DNA of 64,000 bases, from NCBI RefSeq assembly GCF_000014065.1, contig NC_008042.1, positions 66,974-130,973 on the forward strand. The letters are read 5' to 3'. Each line of letters opens with the position of its first letter. The first letter of the stretch is position 1. Source of the stretch: Ruegeria sp. TM1040 (GTDB lineage: Bacteria > Pseudomonadota > Alphaproteobacteria > Rhodobacterales > Rhodobacteraceae). Positions 1 to 7,600 of the stretch are shown piece after piece. The translations under genes and the position numbers were made by a program. A model generated the notes under the pieces. It was not told the DNA's origin. It saw nothing but the letters and a program-made list of their open reading frames with translations, and did no database searches.

Positions 1-1087
1 GCTCTTCGGCGGAGAGCAGCCGGGTGCGGGCGGCCTGCAGCCGGACGCGGGCAGCCACGAGGCGCACGATTTCGGCGCGTGCATAGGTGTTGAGTGCGAT
101 GCTTTCCTGCACGTCTTCGGTGTCGGAAATCCGCTCGACGATGTCCGCAATGCGCAGGGCGGCCTGCCTGATCGCAGCGGGTGAGTTGTTGCCATAAAAG
201 GCCGCCCCATGACCCGTGAGGGAGAGGTTTGCATTTGCCAGAAGCGCGGGGTCGATCGTACCGAGCGCTTCGATCCCGCCGATGCGGCCCAGGTAGAGAT
301 TGTAGCGTTCGGGGATGACCTGAACGTAGTGCTGGGTCTCGCGGAAGGGTGGCACGCCCCCATATTCGAACACGCGACCGGGTCCGGCGTTATAGGCCGC
401 GAGCGCGTTGATGATATTGCCATCGAAGGTGTTGAGTTGGGTGGCGAGATAGCGCGCGCCGCCATGCACCTGCAGGTAGGGGCTGTCATAATATTCCGGG
501 TTGATGCCGAGATCGCTGGCCGTACCGGGCATAATCTGGGTGAGGCCAAAGGCGCCGACCGGTGAGCGGGCGCCGATGGTGAAGCGGCTTTCCTGCCAGA
601 TGAGAGCCTGCAGCAGCGCTCGCCATTGGACTGGGGAGAGGCCCGCGCGGCCGACGCCCGCAAACCCGCTGGTTTCCTGGGCGACGCGGATGATGAGCTG
701 CTCGATGTTTTCTGCCGCATCCCCGAACATCTGTGCGCCGCCGGGATTGGGGTCGATCTCGGCATTGCCATAGACCGCTTCGACGGAACGGGCTGGATCG
801 CCGCTTCCGTTTTCCAGCCCTGAAACCATCGCGGGTAGGCCTTGGCCGCCGAAGCTGGTTTGGGCATCGAGGATGCGCTGCAGTGTTTCCAGCTGTTCGC
901 GCTCGATCTCAGCGATAAGTTCGCGCACGGAGAGCTTGTTAGCCTGGATGGCAAGGTCTGCCTCCCGGTCACCGGTCTCGACGATGTCACGTGCAGTAAG
1001 CCCGCTGTCATTGGTCGGCACGCCTTGGGAAAGGGCGATTTCGGGCAGCAGGCAAAGCACGAGAATATGGGGCAGTTTAGACTTCAA
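1..1087 (-). CDS. VirB5/TrbJ-like protein with C-terminal lytic transglycosylase (SLT) domain, partial
   Basis: The gene runs off the left edge, so the C-terminus is missing. The best start is a TTG at 1087, preceded by a GGAGG about 7 nt upstream; it gives a signal peptide (residues 1-20, ending ALS-Q) and no ATG lies nearby. Residues 21-75 form a hydrophilic helix of the kind seen at the N-terminus of VirB5/TrbJ pilus-tip proteins. Residues 150-245 are a GH23-type transglycosylase domain with the catalytic Glu at 166 (WQESRF), the GLTQIMP motif and AYNAG at 231-235. After it a helical tail (about 300-362) again looks VirB5-like. It would cut peptidoglycan in the periplasm for T4SS assembly. 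It is the last visible gene of the virB operon and overlaps the end of the lipoprotein gene by 11 nt. The fold of the flanking helices is my inference; the SLT domain is clear. Confidence 0.8.
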   Translation of the reverse strand, partial: MKSKLPHILVLCLLPEIALSQGVPTNDSGLTARDIVETGDREADLAIQANKLSVRELIAEIEREQLETLQRILDAQTSFGGQGLPAMVSGLENGSGDPARSVEAVYGNAEIDPNPGGAQMFGDAAENIEQLIIRVAQETSGFAGVGRAGLSPVQWRALLQALIWQESRFTIGARSPVGAFGLTQIMPGTASDLGINPEYYDSPYLQVHGGARYLATQLNTFDGNIINALAAYNAGPGRVFEYGGVPPFRETQHYVQVIPERYNLYLGRIGGIEALGTIDPALLANANLSLTGHGAAFYGNNSPAAIRQAALRIADIVERISDTEDVQESIALNTYARAEIVRLVAARVRLQAARTRLLSAEE

Positions 1088-1244
1088 TGCCGCCCTCCGG
1101 CGCGCCAACGGGCGTGAAGGTGCAATCTGGCGCGACGGGGGCCGTCGAGGCGAGGAAAGTAAAGCAGTTTGCCTTTGGTTCCTGGTATTGAGCGCAGGAA
1201 GCCAGCACGCCGAGCGCGGCCAAAGCTAGAAATATGCGGATCAT
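1077..1244 (-). CDS. small T4SS lipoprotein (VirB7-like position)
   Basis: This 55-residue protein has a short signal peptide ending in the lipobox L-A-S-C (Cys about residue 17) and a small Cys-containing mature part. Its ATG overlaps the TGA of virB4 (ATGA), and its own end overlaps the TTG start of the next gene, so translational coupling is likely. Small outer-membrane lipoproteins of this size (VirB7, TrbK) stabilise VirB9 or act in entry exclusion in T4SS operons. Sequence alone does not decide between these roles; the assignment rests on the lipobox, the size and the operon position. Confidence 0.7.
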   Translation of the reverse strand: MIRIFLALAALGVLASCAQYQEPKANCFTFLASTAPVAPDCTFTPVGAPEGGIEV

Positions 1245-3631
1245 GAAAGCCTCCAGAAGTCCGGGCGGTTGCGGTAATCGGAACCGACGAGGGCCTCGCC
1301 TGTTTCCATGCCGCCGAGGATGGTGAGATTGGGTCCGAGGGCGCTCAGATCGGCATCGACGACGATGGATCCCTGGTCGTCGCGGATGAGCGCAAGGCGG
1401 CTGTCGCTGCCGGTGTTGAGAAGAACGTCGAGCTCCTTCTCATAGAGGTTCAGCATCGCGTAATCGGCGGCATGGGCGCGGATGTTTGGGAGCAGGATTT
1501 GCGTGGGCACCGCCTCGACGATGGTCTTGCCGGTCCGGGTGCGCTCGAGCTGGCTGGCGTATTGCGTCATCATCACCGCGACGGTGTTCTGCTTGCGCGC
1601 GGTCACGAGCCAGTTAGACAGCCGCTCTGCGAAATACGCGTTGTCGAGCGCCTTCCACGCCTCGTCGATCACGATGATGGTGGGACGGCGGTCTTCGATC
1701 TCCCGCTCGACCCGGCGGAAGAGATAGGAGAGGACCGCCATGCGTTCCTTCTCGGCCTCACTGTCGAGAATGCCGGTAAGATCGAAGCCTACCACATCGC
1801 CTTCGAGCGAGAAGGTGTCTTCCAGAGTTTGCCCGAAAATCCAGCCGTAGCGGCCCTCTTCGGTCCACTCGAGCAGGCGCTGGTGCAAATCGCCGCCATC
1901 ATCGGTGGACACAAAAAGCGACGCGAAATCCCGCCAGTTCCGCAAGGCCGGATTCGTGGCCTGCGCGTTCTGGCGCACAACTTCCTGGATGCGGTTGGTC
2001 TGCGCGGGTGTGAGGGGCTTGTCGGCGCGATAAAGCAGCGTGGCGAGCCAGTCCGACAGCCAGGCGGTGCCGCGTGCATCGGTCTCGGTCCAGAGCGGGT
2101 TGAGGCCCGTGGGCTGCCCGGCTTTAAGCGATGCGTAGCGCCCGCCATTGGCGCGGACCGCCATCTCCATACCGAGACGGTAATCGAAGACGAAGATCCG
2201 CGCCCCTGCTCGACGGGCCTGCGTCATGAGGAATGCCGAGAGCACCGACTTGCCCGACCCGGGCCGTCCCATGATGAGCGTATGCCCGCTGGTCGGCTCT
2301 TTTTCGGGGCTACCCTGTTCGTGATAGGAAAACCGGTAGGCGCTTTGTTCGGGTGTGGGCAGATAGGTGATGACCTTGCCCCAGGGTGTTTTCCCTGCCG
2401 GCTTGCCGAGCTGGGTCCGATGGAACGCCGCGAAATCTGCGAAGTTGCGATTGGTGATCGCACTGGCGCGCACGCGTTTCGGTTGGTTGCCCGGATGCTG
2501 GCTCAGGTAATGCGCCTTGGCGGCGACCCGCTCGCCGATCATCTTAACACCTTCGGCGGCGGCGGCGTTGACGATCTCGGCGCTCAGCGTCTGCAGCTCG
2601 TCGAGCGTATCGCAGAAGATTGTCACCACCATGTGGTGCTCACCAAAGCTCTGGCGCTTGGCCTCGAGATCATCGGCGGCGATGTCGAGGGCTTCCATCA
2701 GCGAGAGGGCCGCGTCCTGGCTGGCCTGCATCTGGCGCTTCTGGCGCTTGATCCGACCGGCCATGAGGTTCGAATTGATCGGCGTGAAGGAATGCGTGAC
2801 GATCATGTCGACCGGCAGGTTCAGCATGTCGAACATGGTGCAGGAGGTGCCTTCCGAGTATTCCCCGATGGTGAAACTCTTGCCGTAGCGGTGTCCCACG
2901 ACGCCTTCGGAGAGCTCGAAGTGATCGCCTTGAAACGTCACTCGCGTGTTGGCGGCGTTGAAGGACAGGAAGCCATAGGTGTTCGCCGGATAGAGCGGCA
3001 GTTCCTGGCCAGTATTGAGAGCCCCCAGAAAGCCGATCAACTCGCCAGTCTCAGCAGAGAGAATGCGCGGGTTCAGCTCGCTCAAGCCTGACAGGAATAC
3101 GTTCACGGCCTCGCCTAATCGGCGCAGGCGTTTCTCAGTTGCCTTCTTCAGCCGGTTCGGAGCGCTGCGGTTCAAGAAGGGCAGGACGCTTTTGGGGGGT
3201 GGGCGGTGAATGATGGTGAGGGTCAGGGTCTTGTCGCGCAGGCCGCTGGTCTCCAGTTTCTTGCGCCAGAGACGGTCAACTTCTCCAGCAAAGCTGTCCT
3301 TACGAATTGGGTCCAGATCCGGTTTGATCGCCTTTGAGACCTTGTGGACGTAGTAGCTGAATTCCGGCCCCAGCTGCGCGATGATCCGAGCAAAGAGCGC
3401 GGTCACCTTGTCGAGATAGGTATCATCTGTGGTGTAGCTGTTGACCCCATCGAACCGGATGCACTGGAAAAGCTCGTTGACCCGGGTCCGCACGGTCTGG
3501 TCATCAACTAAGCTCACATAGGGCAGCATATGCGCGAGGCGGGTTTCGCGGCTATACCAGTCCGGTGTCATCGTGCGGAGATCGAGCGCATCTTTACGGG
3601 CGTCATCACGGGGCATAGCTGTCCCCGCCAT
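1241..3631 (-). CDS. virB4: type IV secretion ATPase VirB4
   Basis: This 796-residue protein has the length expected for VirB4/TrbE ATPases, which energise pilus biogenesis and substrate transfer at the inner membrane. The Walker A motif GRPGSGKS has its Lys at about residue 461; the Walker B motif (IIVIDEAW) is near residue 655, followed by the TARKQNT and MMTQYASQL segments typical of the family. The N-terminal CagE/TrbE/VirB domain fills residues 20-420. Two close ATGs (residues 1 and 6) are possible starts. The 5' end overlaps virB3 by 26 nt and the stop overlaps the lipoprotein start (ATGA). No key residue is missing, so it should be functional. Confidence 0.96.
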   Translation of the reverse strand: MAGTAMPRDDARKDALDLRTMTPDWYSRETRLAHMLPYVSLVDDQTVRTRVNELFQCIRFDGVNSYTTDDTYLDKVTALFARIIAQLGPEFSYYVHKVSKAIKPDLDPIRKDSFAGEVDRLWRKKLETSGLRDKTLTLTIIHRPPPKSVLPFLNRSAPNRLKKATEKRLRRLGEAVNVFLSGLSELNPRILSAETGELIGFLGALNTGQELPLYPANTYGFLSFNAANTRVTFQGDHFELSEGVVGHRYGKSFTIGEYSEGTSCTMFDMLNLPVDMIVTHSFTPINSNLMAGRIKRQKRQMQASQDAALSLMEALDIAADDLEAKRQSFGEHHMVVTIFCDTLDELQTLSAEIVNAAAAEGVKMIGERVAAKAHYLSQHPGNQPKRVRASAITNRNFADFAAFHRTQLGKPAGKTPWGKVITYLPTPEQSAYRFSYHEQGSPEKEPTSGHTLIMGRPGSGKSVLSAFLMTQARRAGARIFVFDYRLGMEMAVRANGGRYASLKAGQPTGLNPLWTETDARGTAWLSDWLATLLYRADKPLTPAQTNRIQEVVRQNAQATNPALRNWRDFASLFVSTDDGGDLHQRLLEWTEEGRYGWIFGQTLEDTFSLEGDVVGFDLTGILDSEAEKERMAVLSYLFRRVEREIEDRRPTIIVIDEAWKALDNAYFAERLSNWLVTARKQNTVAVMMTQYASQLERTRTGKTIVEAVPTQILLPNIRAHAADYAMLNLYEKELDVLLNTGSDSRLALIRDDQGSIVVDADLSALGPNLTILGGMETGEALVGSDYRNRPDFWRLS

Positions 3632-3884
3632 GGATGGAGCGGTTTCGCGTGGGGGGCGTCTCCTGCAGCGCGGTCATCATCACGTCGATGAAACGCGGAT
3701 CCCAGTCGGCGGCTTTCCAGAGCACTGGATAGAGAAAGGCGGTTACGCCCAACACCACGATGTGTTGGATCCAGACGAAGAGAAGCACTGAGCCGAAGAG
3801 CCAGACCATCGCGTACATGATGGGCAAGCCCAAAAGCTTGGGCGGGCGCACGAGGCCGAGGAAGAGAGGCGAGCGCTCAGCCAC
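3606..3884 (-). CDS. virB3: type IV secretion protein VirB3
   Basis: The product is a 92-residue inner-membrane protein with two hydrophobic helices (about residues 18-38 and 40-58), the usual size and topology of VirB3. I start it at the GTG at 3884, which overlaps the virB2 stop (GTGGCTGA) and gives an N-terminus beginning [15 protein letters not shown], with the family's conserved R-P near the start. A longer reading upstream would only translate virB2 out of frame. The 3' end overlaps virB4 by 26 nt. VirB3 works together with VirB4 in pilin handling. Confidence 0.9.
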   Translation of the reverse strand: MAERSPLFLGLVRPPKLLGLPIMYAMVWLFGSVLLFVWIQHIVVLGVTAFLYPVLWKAADWDPRFIDVMMTALQETPPTRNRSIHGGDSYAP

Positions 3885-4170
3885 CGGCGAAAACCGCGGC
3901 GACGATGGTGGGGGCGGCAGCGACGCCGGCGATGCCCACAAGCACCCAGAGCGCCTGGCGCAGATCGATGATGTTAAAGAACCAGCTGAGGAAAACGCCC
4001 AGCACGGCAAGCGTGGCGATCACCACGCCGAGCGGGCCGGTCAACGCATCGACGATACCCTGTAGAAGGCTCTGAATCGGCGAGAGATCGATGCTTTGCG
4101 CAAGGGCGGGTTCGGCAATGAGCAGGAAGAGCGCCAAAGAGGCGACGAATAGGTGTGAAATGTGCTTCAT
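3877..4170 (-). CDS. virB2: type IV secretion pilin VirB2
   Basis: This 97-residue prepilin has a signal peptide (cleavage after ALA at residue 24), a short polar stretch and two membrane segments (about 48-66 and 71-95) separated by a small charged loop (DLR), the standard architecture of VirB2/TrbC major pilins. It begins within the last codons of virB1 (4-nt overlap) and is followed by virB3, the canonical order. It forms the conjugative pilus or transfer channel at the cell surface. Confidence 0.92.
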   Translation of the reverse strand: MKHISHLFVASLALFLLIAEPALAQSIDLSPIQSLLQGIVDALTGPLGVVIATLAVLGVFLSWFFNIIDLRQALWVLVGIAGVAAAPTIVAAVFAGG

Positions 4171-4895
4171 GAATTTGGTGCTTTCAATCGGGCCACAACT
4201 GTCATGACACGGGTCAAGTGGTTCTGGGTTTCTCGGTAGGGGGGAATGCTGCCGTAGTGGTGCACAGCTTCGGGTCCGGCGTTGTAGGCTGCGAGGGCAA
4301 GACGCGGATCGCTGAACGACTGCAGCATCATTGCAAGATAGCGGGCGGAACCATCGAGGTTCTGAAGTGGATCACGCGGGTCAACACCCAGATCGCGCGC
4401 CGTCGCGGGCATCAATTGACCAAGGCCTATAGCGCCCGCGCTCGAGATCGCATCCTGTCGATAGGCGCTCTCAACCTCGATATTAGCCCGATAGAGAGCC
4501 AGCCAATCGGTCACGGAAAGCCCCGCGCGGCGCAGCCCAGGATGTCCGGCATAGCGCAGGGCGGTGGTTTCGATAGCCGTGAGAACATCGGCGCGGGGCA
4601 GGGGAACGGGCCGCGCAAGGGCTGCCAATTGGATTTCGTCTGGCCCAAGGTCAGTCTCACCGAGGATCGCCAGCTCATCAGCCGCGGACTCCTGGCCGAT
4701 CCCGTCATTGTAGTTGCGGGCAAAGCTGTCCTGGGAGCGGGACGGGGTCAGAGAGCCATCGCTCTCCATGACCAGCACCATCTGCGCAGAGGTTGAGCCG
4801 GCGAGAAACCAGAACAGGAGAAGGCTACTTGCTGCCGCCTTTGTCGGTCGCAGCCAGCTTGTGTGTTGTCCGCTGGCCTTCTTCGAGCGGGACAT
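4167..4895 (-). CDS. virB1: lytic transglycosylase VirB1
   Basis: This is a periplasmic GH23 transglycosylase that opens peptidoglycan for T4SS assembly. The C-terminal catalytic domain shows the catalytic Glu in VESAYRQDA, then AIGLGQLMP and [10 protein letters not shown] hydrophobic signal segment ([10 protein letters not shown]...TSAQ) is encoded around 4780-4840. The start is uncertain: the ATG at 4895 gives 242 residues with a long basic n-region but lies inside the upstream gene and has no good ribosome site. A CTG at 4853 would give a more usual signal peptide. Anything further upstream in this frame is a shadow of the preceding gene. The 3' end overlaps virB2 by 4 nt. It is the second transglycosylase of the same operon (the other is at 1-1087). 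Confidence 0.88.
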   Translation of the reverse strand: MSRSKKASGQHTSWLRPTKAAASSLLLFWFLAGSTSAQMVLVMESDGSLTPSRSQDSFARNYNDGIGQESAADELAILGETDLGPDEIQLAALARPVPLPRADVLTAIETTALRYAGHPGLRRAGLSVTDWLALYRANIEVESAYRQDAISSAGAIGLGQLMPATARDLGVDPRDPLQNLDGSARYLAMMLQSFSDPRLALAAYNAGPEAVHHYGSIPPYRETQNHLTRVMTVVARLKAPNS

Positions 4896-5190
4896 CGGCA
4901 TGGGAGAAGCCAATGCCAATGAGGAAAGAGACCACGCCCGTGATGGTTTTAAACTCACGGATCTTGATGTCGTTGTAGGTCGTGCGAGTACGGGCAGTGA
5001 CGAGAAGCTTTTCAATGCCCTCGTCAGAGACGGCGCGCATAATCCAAACCCCGTAGTAACTCGGGCCCTTCTTATGTGCCGACTCTTGGCAGAGGATTTC
5101 AGCGCTATAGCCGCTTTCCACGAGTTCGCGGAAACGTGCTTCCGTAACCACATTTGGTGCTTCGATGTCCCAGTTCATGGCCCGGCTCAC
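4825..5190 (-). CDS. conserved hypothetical protein at head of virB operon
   Basis: This is the first gene of the T4SS operon, 121 residues, and I cannot assign it to a named family. The N-terminal half is soluble and mixed alpha/beta (residues 12-75, with [12 protein letters not shown] and a [10 protein letters not shown] strand). Residues 83-100 form a moderately hydrophobic segment ([15 protein letters not shown]), followed by a charged tail. The ATG at 5190 and a second one four codons later are both possible. Its coding 3' end overlaps virB1 in another frame, which suggests coupled translation. Position implies a role in T4SS expression or assembly, but no catalytic motif is visible. Confidence 0.7.
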   Translation of the reverse strand: MSRAMNWDIEAPNVVTEARFRELVESGYSAEILCQESAHKKGPSYYGVWIMRAVSDEGIEKLLVTARTRTTYNDIKIREFKTITGVVSFLIGIGFSHADVPLEEGQRTTHKLAATDKGGSK

Positions 5191-5238
5191 GCTTTCTTAA
5201 AACGCGCAACATCCGGGCATTCTCGCTTGAAGCCCAGA

Positions 5239-5256
5239 GTTACGATAGTATATTAT
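5239..5256 (+). promoter_or_regulatory. 18-nt palindromic element, copy 1
   Basis: The sequence GTTACGATAGTATATTAT lies in the divergent region between the virB operon and the gene at 5346. An 18-nt copy with one mismatch occurs on the opposite strand at 9372-9389, again about 40-90 nt upstream of a T4SS-associated gene and in the same orientation relative to it. The core is AT-rich and near-palindromic (CGATA/TATCG arms in copy 2), as expected for a promoter -10 region overlapped by an operator. The function is inferred. Confidence 0.5.
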
Positions 5257-5345
5257 GTACCGCAAGGTATATTTTGAGAGTTGCGGCTGTATCTCAGCTA
5301 CTCAAACTCTAGGCACTGCTGTTAGCGTCTATCAAGGGAAATAGG

Positions 5346-5642
5346 GTGATTGAAAACCTAAGGTTGTTTTTGTCGGCTATTGCACGTCTATTAGCATTTT
5401 TGATACCCGCTATGGTTGCAGGCCAGGCCGGGTCTTGTCTCGCCCCTGTCCGGCCATTCGTCCCAAGCGATTCGCAAGCAAGCAGTGACTTCGCTGACAT
5501 CATTCGGCGCGACTTTGAGGCCTATATCAAGGACGTTCAGCAATACTTCCACTGCCTCGAGCGGGAGCGTGCGCGTGCTTTTGAGGAAGCCGGTGAAGTC
5601 AGTCAGGACTACGGTCGGTTCCTGGAGCTGGTGGGGGATTGA
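5346..5642 (+). CDS. small secreted T4SS-associated hypothetical protein
   Basis: This 98-residue protein starts at a GTG at 5346. An N-terminal hydrophobic segment (about residues 8-27) reads as a signal peptide or anchor. The mature part has a Pro-rich linker (RPFVPSD) and then a charged helical region with YIKDVQQYFHCLERERARAF, ending EVSQDYGRFLELV. I have the impression of similar short proteins next to virB genes on roseobacter plasmids, but no function is known to me. It diverges from the virB operon and has the 18-nt element about 90 nt upstream. Confidence 0.65.
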   Translation: MIENLRLFLSAIARLLAFLIPAMVAGQAGSCLAPVRPFVPSDSQASSDFADIIRRDFEAYIKDVQQYFHCLERERARAFEEAGEVSQDYGRFLELVGD

Positions 5643-5721
5643 TGGGCCACTGGGAATGCATCAGCCTTCTAGTTCGTGGAGACCAGGTACGGATAATGCA
5701 CCCACTCATCCACTTTAGGGA

Positions 5722-6195
5722 ATGTGGATTTCACTGGAAAGCGACGTCACAAAAGACATGTGGCGCGTGGCGAAAACAATCAGAAGCAAAGGTCAGAAGG
5801 CTTTGTGTCTGGCGTTGCTCGAGATCCGGAATAAAGCGAACCTCAGCCAAACAGAACTGGCAGTCAAACGCAGACATCACTAATCATGAGTGGTACATGC
5901 TGAAAGCGTATCGCGCCGGATCAACGTCGTTGAGCTCATCGCATTCTCCCGTCCCATTGGGTTTGACCCTTTCAAGATATTGGCGATCGTCGAAGCCGCC
6001 ACGGAGTCCGACCACACATCTGAAAACGAAGAATGGCTAAGTTGCCCTACCTCAGCGGCCTTGTCCCTAGGTGGTTTTCGAAAGGATCAGCTTGTCTACA
6101 CCCTTGTCGGTAAAACATGCGAGCTGATGAATGTTGTTTATGAGTATGCCAACAGTTTGGCACCTAGGTGTGGAAAGTCTTTGAGCATTGAATGA
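5722..6195 (+). pseudogene. XRE-family helix-turn-helix regulator, disrupted by two in-frame stops
   Basis: From an ATG at 5722 the frame encodes a small Cro/C1-type regulator: an N-terminal arm, then ALLEIRNKANLSQTELAVK (first HTH helices). After HTS-binding-type residues RRHH it hits TAA at 5881-5883 and TGA at 5887-5889, then continues in the same frame with ESVSRRINVVELIAFSRPIGFDP, the conserved C-terminal half. In intact relatives the stop region encodes the recognition helix (R-H-Q-S-F-V form). The first stop is one C-to-T change from a Gln codon. No frameshift is needed, so this is a point-mutated pseudogene. Conservation ends around 6010; the frame stays open to 6195. Confidence 0.7.
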
Positions 6196-6415
6196 AAAGC
6201 ATGGTGACGGCATCGCCATCGCGAACCTTATCGGGACCGATGGGTGTAGTATTGTTGGCTGGGTGTATCGCTGGAGCACAGGTGGGCATGCTGTGATGTG
6301 GGGCGTCCATGGCCCCAAGCCGGTTTCGGCGATTTGGCCGGACATAAGTCATGAACAGAAGCTAGAAATTGACTTTGACCGTTTGAAGCGGATTGGAGGC
6401 GGCGAAGGCGGATAG
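6188..6415 (+). CDS. short hypothetical protein, doubtful
   Basis: This frame encodes 75 residues from a TTG at 6188 that overlaps the end of the preceding (dead) reading frame. The composition is protein-like, with a compact stretch (SIVGWVYRWSTGGHAVMWGV) that looks like a beta-hairpin. I recognise no family and see no strong ribosome site. It may be a remnant of a gene once coupled to the XRE regulator. Confidence 0.3.
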   Translation: MNEKHGDGIAIANLIGTDGCSIVGWVYRWSTGGHAVMWGVHGPKPVSAIWPDISHEQKLEIDFDRLKRIGGGEGG

Positions 6416-6556
6416 GCTCTAAAGCTAGCCGCCAGTTCATATTTGATGGTCGCGGCCGGTCGGCATACCGGACATCGGGGGCGTACGCGGCGAATGCGGA
6501 CTCTGAGCCCATACCTCCTGAATGCTGCACAGTGCCCAAATGGCTGCTTTCGCTCA

Positions 6557-6808
6557 TCACCCGCTTGCCATACCGGCAATCATTGCGCCGAGTGCGACAA
6601 GGTGTACAAGCATGAGCGCCTTGTCATTCCATAGCGCGCCGACGGCGAACCACCCTACGACTCCGAAAAGAAACAAGTAGAGATTCCAAGGTGTCCAGCC
6701 AAACCCCGTTGCAGTGTATCCCATGATCTGAACGGCGGATGCGCCCCACTTGACCGCGAAGACAAGGCGCTCGCGCGTCGATACAAGGGCCAAGGTATCA
6801 GACGGCAC
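6557..6808 (-). CDS. DUF6552-family small membrane protein
   Basis: This 83-residue protein has a polar N-terminus followed by about three hydrophobic segments (residues 18-36, 42-60, 65-82) and the family-like run FAVKWGASAVQIMGYTATGFGWTP split across the first two. It matches my memory of DUF6552, a small roseobacter inner-membrane family without known function. Its start overlaps the end of the SDR gene by 11 nt, so the two are probably translated together. Confidence 0.75.
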   Translation of the reverse strand: MPSDTLALVSTRERLVFAVKWGASAVQIMGYTATGFGWTPWNLYLFLFGVVGWFAVGALWNDKALMLVHLVALGAMIAGMASG

Positions 6809-7502
6809 GGGTTAACCCTCCGTCGATACACAGGTTTTGTCCCGTCATGTAGCCACCATTTTCCGAGGCGAGCCACGAAATGAGAGAAGACACCTCCGAG
6901 GCGAAACCGTAACGTCCCATTGGAATACGTGCTTTGCGGTCTTCGGTCTCAGGCAGGCTGTCTATGAAACCCGGAAGGACGTTGTTCATGCGAATGTTTT
7001 CTGATGCATACTTATCCGAGTAGAGCTTTGTGAATGCGGCAAGTCCGGCCCGGAAGACGCCAGACGTTGGAAAAAGGGGATCGGGTTCGAATGCCGCGAA
7101 GGTTGAGATGTTGATGATCGCCCCGCCGCCCTGCGCTTGCATCACAGGTGTGATCAGCCTTGTCGGACGGATAACGTTCATCAGGTAGACTTCCATTCCT
7201 TGATGCCAATCCTCGTCACTGATCTCGAGAACCGGACCTTTTGGTCCGTGGCCAGCAGAGTTCACCAAGACATCAATGCGGCCCCAACGATCCTTCGCAC
7301 CCTCGACCAATTCGTTCAGCGCTTCTCCATCAAGATTGGAGCCCGTTACGCCAAAGCCGCCAAGTTCACCGCCAAGCGCTTCGCCCTTGCCAGACGAAGA
7401 CAGGATGCCAACCTTGAACCCATCATCTGCCAATTTGCGCGCAGCGTTCGCGCCCATGCCGCTGCCACCCGCCGTAATCAGAGCTACTTTTTCTACTGTC
7501 AT
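6798..7502 (-). CDS. SDR-family protein with altered catalytic residues
   Basis: This is a 234-residue Rossmann-fold short-chain dehydrogenase/reductase. I chose the ATG at 7502 because AAAGGA precedes it by 8 nt; two in-frame ATGs further upstream are less well placed. The cofactor motif is TAGGSGMG (residues 8-15), and VNSAGHG matches the NNAG structural motif. The expected YxxxK catalytic pair is replaced: the aligned stretch reads SGVFRAGLAAF, i.e. Ser for Tyr and Arg for Lys, although the Ser region (NISTF) and the PG motif (NNVLPGFID) are kept. The protein may therefore bind NAD(P) without canonical dehydrogenase chemistry. It is divergent from the LysR gene at 7601, its probable regulator, and coupled to the DUF6552 gene. 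Confidence 0.85.
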   Translation of the reverse strand: MTVEKVALITAGGSGMGANAARKLADDGFKVGILSSSGKGEALGGELGGFGVTGSNLDGEALNELVEGAKDRWGRIDVLVNSAGHGPKGPVLEISDEDWHQGMEVYLMNVIRPTRLITPVMQAQGGGAIINISTFAAFEPDPLFPTSGVFRAGLAAFTKLYSDKYASENIRMNNVLPGFIDSLPETEDRKARIPMGRYGFASEVSSLISWLASENGGYMTGQNLCIDGGLTRAV

Positions 7503-7600
7503 ATCGATCATCCTTTCTTGCTTGAGGCATAAATCGTGCATTTTTTGGCAAACTTGGATTCAGAATTGATGTTATATGACAGTAGAATTACTATTACAGA

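Noticed and set aside
1472..3091. Long open frame on the plus strand (539 codons)
   Set aside because: It is antisense to virB4, whose domains and motifs are complete; the translated sequence has no family-like features.
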